Assembly: GCA_026545765.1 (NCBI GenBank)
Contig: JAIFAC010000007.1
Span: forward strand, 310,001 to 374,000
Direction of reading: 5' to 3'
Source of the DNA: Plantago major
Taxonomy: Eukaryota > Streptophyta > Magnoliopsida > Lamiales > Plantaginaceae
Length of the DNA stretch: 64,000 nucleotides
A model generated the notes under the pieces. It made no database searches. It saw only the letters and a program-made list of their open reading frames with translations, and was not told where the DNA came from. The position numbers were made by a program, and so were the translations under genes. Of the stretch, positions 54,440-64,000 are shown piece after piece. Every line of letters begins with the position of its first letter. The first letter of the stretch is position 1.

Positions 54440-54775
54440 CTATGTTAGCTTTCTAGTTCAGCTATGTCAGTCACAACGGCTCTTCGATCAAGTCTTGAAT
54501 GATTTCCTAGTTCGGGCCCTTTCATGAAGTTTCCTTCGAAGCTTTAGACACAAAGGTGCTATCGAGCTGTTGGGTCCATCAGGGATCTCGTCTACATTCC
54601 GTGAGTTAGGAAGTCGTGTAAGCCAACTCCAAAGCGGTTATGTTTACCACTATGCCTTTGCAATGTTATTAGGCTTGACTCTATTCGTGACCTTTTCTTC
54701 TCTGGGCGATTCATTCTCTGGTGTTTAGACAGCCGTTTAGCTTTTCGTTTGGTTAGTGAGTTGCTTTCTTTTAGC
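54440..54775 (+). pseudogene. nad5: 3' fragment of nad5 (NADH dehydrogenase subunit 5), frameshifted
   Basis: NAD5 is a proton-pumping membrane subunit of respiratory complex I. Only its C-terminal end is visible, spread over several frames. FDQVLNDFLVR is at 54,483-54,515. EVSFEALD is at 54,526-54,549, in another frame after a short deletion. An extra AC at 54,550-54,551 shifts the frame again into KGAIELLGP...[15 protein letters not shown] and [19 protein letters not shown], which runs to a TAG at 54,726-54,728. A third shift near 54,717 would continue as W..DSRLAF...LVS to about 54,775. At least three frame breaks make it non-functional as read. No intron interrupts the RVSQLQSG region, where I recall that seed-plant nad5 has its last intron. 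Homology upstream of about 54,470 is weak, so the left edge is approximate. Exon skipping or frame repair cannot explain all the breaks. Confidence 0.8.
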
Positions 54776-57579
54776 AGACTTCCTACCTCTTAGGCGAGAT
54801 TGAATTCCTGCCTATGTCTTTTTAAATAAATTATGTTAACCATTTCCTTGCCAAGTTATTTCGAGTTATAGTATACAATAGCAGTCCTTATTCTAGTTAG
54901 TTACCAACGAATTCTTTCAAGTTTATAAATATAATAGGACGTGGGCATATGCTCCTCTAAAAATTGAAAAAAAATAAGTCTGAATGTATGTCAAATTCTT
55001 AACAACGCGGTAATTAAATGAGATAGTCCTAAATCCGCCTGTTACTTTTTACTTTTTTTTTATTCTTGGTTTGTTGTGTTACTTTCTTTTGGGTTTCGTG
55101 TTCCTTGCACAGTACTAGTATAAGGTAAAAATGAATAGTGGAGCAACTGTGTTATAAGCTATTAATTGTGTTATTAAGCTATTAATAAAATTATTTATAT
55201 TTATTATTTAATTAAGTAAAGAACAACTCATGATATTAATTGTATAGAAGATAGAAGAAAGAAACTTCCTAGGCATTATACTCTATTGTCTCTTAGTGGT
55301 GGTAGTTCTTCTGTAAATATTTGACTTTCAGTTCTGTGTATTTCAACTCATAATAAGTTCACAAATGTTACGTAAACGAAGTACTCTTCTAAATATAATA
55401 TTTTCACTTACAAATGATAGATAGAAGGTATTCCCCAATTAATTGTTCATCACCAACAAGGTATTAGAATATAAAATCCTAAAAAAAAGCCATTATTTAT
55501 TAAGAATTAGATTAATAAATCGTGCATTTAATACTATATATATATATATATATAAACTGCACGTGTTAAGGATAATACTAGAGAGGAAAGAAGTTCTTTT
55601 ATTTAGTTTTATTTACTATTCAATTTATTATTCACACTATCCAAAGACGAAAGCTATTACAGACTATGTACACTTATTTATATGAGTAGATGTAGGATAC
55701 TTTATGGGTCTAAGAGATATTAAGATATGTCAAATCATGGTCTTTTATACTAGAATGACCCACGGCAAACTATGTTGAATTATGGTTATTTATTTAGGTG
55801 AGCTCCTACGCCGAGAACTTTATCTAGGTATGTATTAATCTTAGAGGGCCAACCCTTCAGTAAACTCAAAACAATAGGGTATAAATATTTAACTAGGAAT
55901 TCATAGAAGAGGAAGAAGAGAAAGGGAATTATATTAATTCATGCCCAAGGCTTTGACTTTTCTTTACTCTCTTGTATTCGCTAAGATATTAACCACTACT
56001 AAGATATAAGTCTATAATCTATAAATACGTAGATAGGTCAATTTAAAGAATATTACAAAAAGAGGGGGGGTACGCAAAGACAAGAGCAAACACGTAACAT
56101 ATAATGGAAGATAATAGACCCGTGTATCTTCATTCTTCGTAATACAACCATTTCACATGACGGATTTAAGTAAAGAACATAAAAAAAAGGAATAGGAGAA
56201 TTTCAAGGCAGCATACTACAGGCAGAGTCGTGAATCAAATATTGAGCTATAAAATGATAGTTATAAAAAGTGTAAGTAAGTCGGCTAATGTATCTCGTAT
56301 CTCTTTATTACGAGTTATTACGAGCAAGAGACACGGTTTACAAATAGTAATAGTGATCTCAATGCTAGTAGATTCTAGATAAAAAAAGAAAATTCTAGTA
56401 CAGGGCTTACTTCTTTTTTTCACTTTCTCTTTTTTATTAGTTCTTCCTAATGAATTACGAATTATTTCAAGCTATAGTTAGTTGGCGAAGACACTTTTTC
56501 CCGGATTTGTATATTTTTGGGAGAAGTGTAGGATAATTGCATATAAATTAGAAAGCACCTAAGCTAAGATAAAACGTGCGAGGATTCTCTCTTGTTCACA
56601 ATGACGGAGGCAGTACAAACAATAACGTTCTATAATCGCAGGTTGTCTAGATGGTGGTAAATAAACAAGCCTTAAACTAGGGTGTTTTTCTTTCTCTAAG
56701 TCGTCTTATTAATTTAATAATATATATATATATTATTAATATTATTAAAGGAATCGATCTTTACGAGTTAGGGCCTAATTCTATGATCTCTTCTAAATTT
56801 TGTATATTTCGAACTATAATATAATTTTAACAAAAGTTATACGAATAAGATAAAGGCATTTTTCTTTCAAAGGCTCCAATAGCTGATATTTTCCGTAATA
56901 ACTACCTTTAACGACGAATATCTCTAAAGAAGATAAAAACAAGATATAACGAAAAATAAGAAATTTGTATACTTTCCTCTGAATCTCCTACTTGAAGTAG
57001 TTTTTCTTTAGGAGACCTTAGTTCTTCTTATAAATTAGAAATCCATTTTCTTAGAAAAGTTTATTCTATATATTGTATAGTTAATATTTTTGATGGTTAA
57101 ACTAACTATAGTCTTTTTAGTAAGAACTCAAAAGACAACACAGGGTATGTACGTACACCGGTTATGAATAAGATAATTATTTATCCTTCTTTCATTTCAA
57201 TGAATGACTTAAGTCGATACTTCTTAGACGTGGGAAACACAGTTTTTAAGACATGTGAAAATAAGGAATGTAGATTTCAAAGACATGAGCAACGTCGGGT
57301 CTATTAAAAGATAACAATAGAAGAAGATTGCTGGTAACCAAGAGAAACAAAGGGTAAGAGTATCGGTTAGTAGAGCCAAAAAGGTTTGATTGAATTTACC
57401 TCACATGTGGAAAAGAAAATAGAATTGAAGACAGTTAAAAAGGTACAGGAAATATTACAATGTAGGAACATCTTTTACACTTACTGCAGGCTAAATCGAT
57501 TAATAACTTTACTATTAAAATAAAACGGTTATTGATTGTCGAACTTTTCTAAAAATTTTTAGTGGAATAATACAATAGC

Positions 57580-57837
57580 ATGCGTTTTATGCATACTTTT
57601 TTATTAGATCATTTCGGTTATTTGACATTATTTGATACAACATCTACTTTAGAATCTTTTCAATCTGGAAATCAAATATCAATTCTTTCACCAGCACTAG
57701 CCGAAGGATTTCGAATTATAGACGTTGTTAGCGGTGTTTCCCTTTCACCTATAGTTTTAGAAACTCTTTACCATATTTTGGATAACTCCTTGATAACAAA
57801 AGTATTCAAAGTATTAGTAGTAAAAAGAAACTTATAA
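57580..57837 (+). CDS. Unrecognised 85-codon reading frame with protein-like composition
   Basis: The frame opens at ATG after an in-frame TAA 12 bp upstream and ends at TAA. Unlike most frames here, the translation is balanced: few aromatic runs and no cysteine, with acidic and basic residues evenly spread. Segments such as SPALAEGFRIIDVVSG (about residues 43-58) and SPIVLETLYHILDNS (62-76) look like alternating helix and strand. The C-terminus is basic. Codons mostly end in A or T. I do not recognise it; comparison from memory with nad, atp, cox, ccm and ribosomal genes, and with common plastid genes, gave no match. It could be a fragment of a plasmid-borne or transferred gene, or chance. 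Another frame (57,900-58,124) follows 62 bp downstream on the same strand. Confidence 0.3.
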   Translation: MRFMHTFLLDHFGYLTLFDTTSTLESFQSGNQISILSPALAEGFRIIDVVSGVSLSPIVLETLYHILDNSLITKVFKVLVVKRNL

Positions 57838-57899
57838 TATAAAAAGAGTTTTTTAAAGCTAGCTGTATGTTGTATGTATAGTATACTTCTGTATTATGC

Positions 57900-58124
57900 G
57901 TGCGTGGTGTTAGAGACAGATATCTAAGAGAAGAACGAGTAAAGAATAAGAAAGGTATTTTGAATATTTCACTATTATCTAAAGTTAACCTATTAGTCTG
58001 TGATAAGACATTAGGGTTAGGATGTAAGTATATGTCAGTACTTGGAGGTCATACTTCAGCGTTGTTTAAAGGAATACAAAACAATTGCCGACATAACATA
58101 CTACTAGTTGTAAGATCGTTGTAA
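57900..58124 (+). CDS. Unrecognised 74-codon reading frame
   Basis: This frame lies on the same strand 62 bp after the 57,580 frame. It has a basic N-terminus (residues 1-19 rich in Arg and Lys) followed by a more hydrophobic region with LLSKVNLLVCD near residues 25-35 and a VLGGHTSALFKG segment near 47-58. No family is recognised. It is of interest only because of its neighbour and its mixed composition; it may be chance. Confidence 0.15.
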   Translation: MRGVRDRYLREERVKNKKGILNISLLSKVNLLVCDKTLGLGCKYMSVLGGHTSALFKGIQNNCRHNILLVVRSL

Positions 58125-61100
58125 GAGCCATGAATAATCATGCGTCGGGTGCCAAAAATAATAGATGTAGTTTAGTTATTATAAATATAAGTCGTCCTTA
58201 TAAATTTAAATAATAAACAAGGTGCTAAAGAAAGAACAAATCCCGAGTATATAATGGAATAGATTTGGCTTTAGTCGAATCCTTTGGTTTTGAGTCCAAT
58301 TTTGGCATATATAAAGAATTTGTAATTGTAATCTCGAAGTGGCTTTCCCAGAGTATTTTCCAAGGAAATTACTAGAATAATTTCTTAATGAAGTGCAAAT
58401 GAAAGTATAAGCCAACCAGCAATCAATCGAATATTAAAGAAGAGAAGAGTTAGCTTGCTATTAATGACACACTTAATAGACTCTACTAGTTCTAATACAT
58501 ATATCATAACACAGAAAGAACATATATAAGACCTAACTACGCCCAGCTCTTTAGAAACATGGAGATTCGGCACGTGGGAGGTATAACGCACTTAATTCGA
58601 AATATGGAATGATCAAAACAATGATCCTGCTCTTTCATAGGTGTACTTTTTTTTATTTTCACGCGAAGACCTCTTTCTTTCCCTTGTTATTGAAAATTCC
58701 TATATAAATAAAAAAACTCCAAGAAGAGTCAATTAAGAATAGAATAAAAAACAGATCATAGTGAAATATAGAAATAGAAAATTATATAGTTAAACAGAAT
58801 AAGGTAGTTATCTTAGGGAAGGGGCCTAATTAGGGGTATATGCTAGCACGTTGTAAGCATGGTAAGTCATAAACAACCCAGATAGGGTGGCCTTATTTTT
58901 CTCTTTTTGAAGTACATTAACACGCGCTTTCATACATTATTTATCTCATTCATTCCATACCATTCCTTCGGGGCGTTTTTCATCGTAACTAACAACTGAG
59001 CTTAACAAAATAAAATAAATATAGTACAAGGTTTCCTCTTTTTAACTTTCTTCTTTATTTCCGAGCTATCGAGCTATAATTGGGGTAGGTGTTTATTACA
59101 TGCAAATTATACAACGAGCATAGGATGTTCCTTTTCTTTTCCATCGACAGCAGTATATTTTTCATTTGGCTCAAAAGGACTCTTTTCTATTTTTGTGAGA
59201 CTTGTTTATAAGCTAGCCTAAGCTAAGTAACAGATCAAAGGAAAAAAGGATACACAGTACTGTCTTCGTCAATTCCTTCTCTTTTTCGATTTTTATACTA
59301 TATTAGATATATTTCCTTACTATAAATACTAAACAAGAGTACTCGCCACAATACTAACATTTGTCCTTCGTCAGATTATACAAATACTCTGGTTCGTCTA
59401 AAGTACAAAACAAATAGTAAGGGCTACTTATTAATTAATAAATCGTCGTCATTTAGAGAAAACTTATCATAAGAATAGGATAACACAAGGGAAGTCACTA
59501 ACCAAGCAAAGAACTCTATTATCCCACAGCCTAGCTTCCTAACTTTTGAGGTAAGCCAGAGCAATCAAACAATGTATCAGCTATATAATAATTTATGTTT
59601 GCAAAACCAAGTACTCAAGATCTTCTAATTTAATTTATTTGGTAGGCTGACTGTGTTTATCTATGTTTGAAACTAGTTAAGTACCAAAGTTTTTGGGAGT
59701 TTTCATTCGGGGTACCTTTCCTGGTATAGGTAGACTTACTCTTTTGTTGCAAGCAGCACAATGCTCCGATAGAATAAGATTTCTACCCTATATTTTAGTT
59801 ATTTATGAAAAGATTCATATGTTATTGTGGTTGACTTAGACTGCGATGTAATGAAATACAGACACAAAAACTCGAATAAATCGAAAAGGCATGCATAGGA
59901 CAAGAAAGAGCAAAGCTGAGCATTTACGAAGGATAACAAACAAACAGAGTGATATATCTTCTTCCTAACTTGACCTAAAATGAAATATACTTGACTAAGA
60001 CAAATCTGGCCATGAGTCAAATGTCAAAATAAAATTTTATGCTTTCTTCTGAATCGCCAAATGGAGTTGTTTTTTTGAATATACACAAGTTCACTTCTTT
60101 ATTGGACTATAATATAATATAATATACTTAATACTTATTATTATTATTAGAAAAGTACTTATAAAGAGGAAACTCCTGGAATAACCAAGATATATAAAAA
60201 TAGGTTTTTAAAGAATGAAAGCAACCTCAAGGGCATAGGCAGGCATTCCAATCCAACTCCAAGAAGGAACAAGAAATGTCTACTAAGACTAAGAGAGAGG
60301 CGGTTGTATAGTATATAGTATTATGTATGAGTATCGTTTATTAGAGTACCTTTTCGTTCTAAGCTAAGACATGTGTATTCCGCCCCAATTTTATCCTTAG
60401 ATCCTTTCCATTTCGGGGGATTGAATTTCTTCCTAGCCTAATAAAAGATTCTTTCGAGGTGTTTGTAATCAGAGGAGGTAGGTATGTTAGGTAATAATAC
60501 TTCTGTGACATATGTGACGTGTAAGGTACCCCACATTGCTTGATTATAAAAATGACTGTTAGAGAGAAAGAAAATAGGGGCACAGTATGGAACTGGGAGA
60601 TATAATATATAATAATACCTGGAAAAGAGAAGAACTATTCTAATCTTGAAGGGACGGACTAAGAGCTAAGAGCACAAAGCCCTAGGTCAAATGCTATAGA
60701 GTTATAGAGTACTTAACTTAATATTAATAAGCTTACAAAAGAACAAGGTATGAATAGAAATATAAAGGGCGGTATAGAACGAAAATTTAGAAACTTTTAC
60801 AGGGAAATGGAAATATAGTAGTAGTAAATCGATATGACACGTAATCCGATACTATGCTGCTTTGCCGTATAATAAAAAGAATAAAAAGTCCAATCTAGTC
60901 TAGACATAGAAGATACTCAACAACAAATGGATTTCCTTTATATGCATTTTGGAGTAAGACAGCGCAGTCCTTTTCGATCTTTTGCATTGCAAAGTCATTG
61001 CATCTCGGATGGGTTATTCCGCGAGTTAATTCTCCTTTTGTCGTTGAATTTCTAAATTAAAATGAATTTAATATAATATATTATATTCACAATTCATATT

Positions 61101-61750
61101 GGGTATAGAATTTACATCATTTAAAGAAAGGTAAATAAGTACTGACAAAGACAAGTCTGATGGATATAGAAATATGCAACAAAGACATAAGGGAAGAGGC
61201 CAAACAAAACAAAACAGACAAGGCAATGCGCAATAAAATATAGACAAAAGGCTAATAATTAGTTCTATATCAGCAAAGATTCCTTAACAACCTTAACAGT
61301 ATCCACTTTGGCTCTTATATATATTGATTATTATGAAAGAAAAAAGTAATAAATATGTTACTTGCAAGTAAGTATATTCATACATAGTAGGAAGAAAGAG
61401 AGATAGAAGAACGCGTATTATTTTATCGTGTACGTTTTTGCATGTAAAATTTAAGTAAATTGATTATTTGTATTTCATCATTTCACGTCATGAGTAAGGG
61501 AGTTATATACATGCTAACCGCTTTTCCCTTACAGACATCCCTTAAGACATAAAGTAAGTTTCTGCGTGATAGTTTCTTTTCTTCTACCTAAACCATCCAA
61601 CAAAGCTTATAGTACTCCTTTTCAATCTTTTGTTTTGTTTTGTGTGCTCTCCTAAGTTAAAATGTATAATGAATTTCTAGTTAATGACCAAGGTTTTATT
61701 TAGGTTTACCAAACCAACAGTTTTTACCCCGACAAATACTATATTTAGTT

Positions 61751-61772
61751 AGATAAGATAAGATAAGATAAG
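61751..61772. repeat. AGATA pentanucleotide repeat, four units
   Basis: Four exact AGATA units plus a partial fifth lie in non-coding sequence. The strand is purine-rich. Confidence 0.92.
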
Positions 61773-64000
61773 AGGTGATGTCTTAGATCTGACTTTCTGT
61801 GCGCAACTTTTTTTGTATTATTGACAAGTCTTCTTTCTTCTTTCTGCCGGGAGTTTTTGTTCGTCTATACTCGAGAATACATAATTTTGAGCATAGTTTT
61901 TATTTGAATATTAGTTTATTTTTCATAATCCATAATTAAGTAGGTCTCTTGGAAATGTTTGTATCATGTTGTTGTAACACTTCCACGTAGCGTTGGATCT
62001 TTCTTTTTAGGGTTTCCCTTTTTATCTTGATTTGACGTGTTAAGCGTTAGGAATAAAAGCAAAGACTGAATTTAGATTCTCTATCTTTCTTCTCGTTTTC
62101 TACCAAGCATTTAGGTTTCATCATTATTTTATTATTTTATATAACCACCACACATCATTAAAAAGTATGCCTAAGGAAACTCAGAAGAAATCTCTCAATA
62201 TCTCTAAACAAACTAAGTAATCTAGAATCTCTTTTTCCCCAGCCTTTAATTATTTTGTATAAATCGATTTTTAAAGTCCCTTAATTTCTAGGCCCACTTT
62301 TATATTATTGAGCGAATCCTCTTTGTTAAGTATGTGATTGTGTATTTCATGGTATTGTATTATCAATAAAGAAAGTATATAGTACATATATAGCAAACTT
62401 TCATAAATTCGACATAAGGTCATTCTAGGTCAGACCAAATACTCTTTACGACTTTACGAGCAGTAAGAAAATTATAAAAATTAGTTGAGAGATAGCACAC
62501 AGATAAAACTAGTAATTTTTTATAGGCTCATGTTCGCTTTGATGAAAGTAGCGGAAGGTAGAAGAGGACCTATAATAAATAATAATATAAAGCTGGGCCG
62601 TAGTTTGAAATGGGCCTCTTAATATAATAATCAGCATCTATCAATATTCATTTAAATTTAATAAAGACAAGCCAAGAAAGAGGAGTGCACCCCAGATATA
62701 TTGAACTCTATCCAGGGTTTAGTGGGCACTTTTACTTTATTTGTGTAAGGGTACACTTAAGGTAAACAAGCGGTTCTTATCATCTGATCAATGTAACTTA
62801 TCTAACTTTATATATTTAATAACTAAAAAAAAGGAAAGGGGAAATACAGCATCTAGTAATTGTGTGTGGGTCGTGTTTAAGCATACAATCTGACTTGTTT
62901 CGGATTTTGTTCTACATTCATGAATATTTCTCGGTCCTTATTAGAGGTTTGTCTGGTATATACAACATGTTGTTATTTATATGTTGCCTTTTTCCTTGTT
63001 TTCCCTCTACCCATATTTTATGAGATTGTTGGGTTAAGATGTACTATTTTATTTTACTCGTCGTACTAGTAGCAAGCTGTCCTATTTTTCTTTAATGCTT
63101 GCTTTGTTTGTCATAAAGGTAACCTTATACGGAATCCCCAGAGTCTTTTTATTCGGAACCAAAAACAAGAAGATAATATAGACCCTTAGTTTGCTGCAGC
63201 AAAGCAGTTAAAAATACATTTCTAAAAAGGAGGTCATGAAGATACCACTGTAGATAGTTTATTTAAACAACAGTTGTAATTAATACAGCTCTACAGCGGA
63301 TATGTATAAGTAATGCCGTATTTCTTGTTTCTGCTATCCTAATTTGTCTAGTCAATTCCCTTCAAGGTTGTTTATGAGAGTTCTAATGAAGGTTCTTTCT
63401 TGATATGATCCTGAAACAAAGTTGACAAGGTAAGTAAATACCCCGCACCAAATTTAAAGATATGCGTAGGCACATTTTTAAGAACAACAATTATTTCCCC
63501 TGTTATCTTCTTTTTATATTGTATGTGCGTGTAGTAATTCTTCGACAGCTTCCTCTAATATGTAAGATTCTGCTTATATCCAAAAGAAAGTCGTTGTTTG
63601 CTTTTTGTCTTTGTCTTATTCAAAAATGTGTCAATCCTCGGCGAAGAATATTCCCTGTATTTACTATAGATAGAGGGTTTATCTCCATAAATAAGCATGT
63701 CACCCTATTAAATACTTGTCTCTTAAAGGAAACCTTTTTATAGATAAGTTATTACTGAATTTACTGTCGAGTTTTCATAAAAAATATACTGCTTTCTTAG
63801 TAAGAAGTTTCTAGTAGAGCCTTGCTGTGCCGTTTAGAAGAAAATATACGGAAACTTGGCTTTCCGTGCGTGTTACAATTTATTGCTGGTAATATAGTCA
63901 TAAGGATAATATAAAAAATAAAAGTACCGTGTAAATATCCTGCCTTGTTTGTGCACGTATAATTAGATTTCAAAGCAATTGTTCTAGACTTTGGTTGTCT

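Larger units (their letters stand above)
54830..64000. other. AT-rich non-coding stretch after the rps4 island
   Basis: The G+C-rich island ends near 54.82 kb and the background returns. No tRNA, rRNA or known protein family is visible. There are AT palindromes (about 56,718-56,750 and 61,070-61,086) and a pentanucleotide run. Two short frames of possible interest at 57,580 and 57,900 are listed separately. Confidence 0.6.

Noticed and set aside
1..64000. CRISPR array, insertion sequence or bacterial operon
   Set aside because: There are no regularly spaced direct repeats with unique spacers, no transposase frame and no bacterial gene structure in the window.

Overview
The window looks like a stretch of a vascular-plant mitochondrial genome of the large, gene-poor type, but with an unusually AT-rich background (about 30% G+C by eye; most plant mitochondrial genomes are in the low-to-mid forties). 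Three things support this: a clear plant-mitochondrial tRNA-Gln(UUG) gene, an open reading frame for mitochondrial ribosomal protein S4, and a broken 3' fragment of nad5 directly behind it. No rRNA, no other tRNA, no transposon protein and no long open reading frame was found. A nuclear copy of mitochondrial DNA cannot be excluded from sequence alone. I cannot name the species.

Layout. Positions 1 to about 38,287 are AT-rich sequence without a recognisable gene. Within it, 19.9-22.6 kb carries a cluster of a short recurring element with the core TTGCACC. trnQ lies alone on the minus strand at 38,288-38,360. Positions 38,361 to about 52,970 are again a gene desert with small tandem duplications and palindromes. 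From about 52.97 to 54.82 kb the composition changes abruptly to about 42-53% G+C. This island holds a degenerate tandem array with a period near 86 bp (about 53.40-53.70 kb), the rps4 reading frame (53,780-54,385) and the nad5 remnant (about 54,440-54,775). From about 54.8 kb to the end the sequence is AT-rich and mostly non-coding; one 85-codon reading frame at 57,580 has a protein-like composition but no recognised family.

How the parts fit. trnQ would serve mitochondrial translation and rps4 the small ribosomal subunit. The nad5 piece belongs to the respiratory complex I gene but is frameshifted, so a working copy must lie elsewhere. The rps4 frame keeps the N-terminal part and the S4 RNA-binding domain. 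It lacks the usual C-terminal region and instead ends in a basic tail built from four 15-bp repeats, so it may be a divergent functional gene or a decaying one. Both rps4 and nad5 already carry T at positions I recall as C-to-U editing sites, and the nad5 piece shows no intron near its end. This suggests a cDNA-mediated origin or old loss of editing and intron. Most short reading frames elsewhere are what chance gives in AT-rich DNA.
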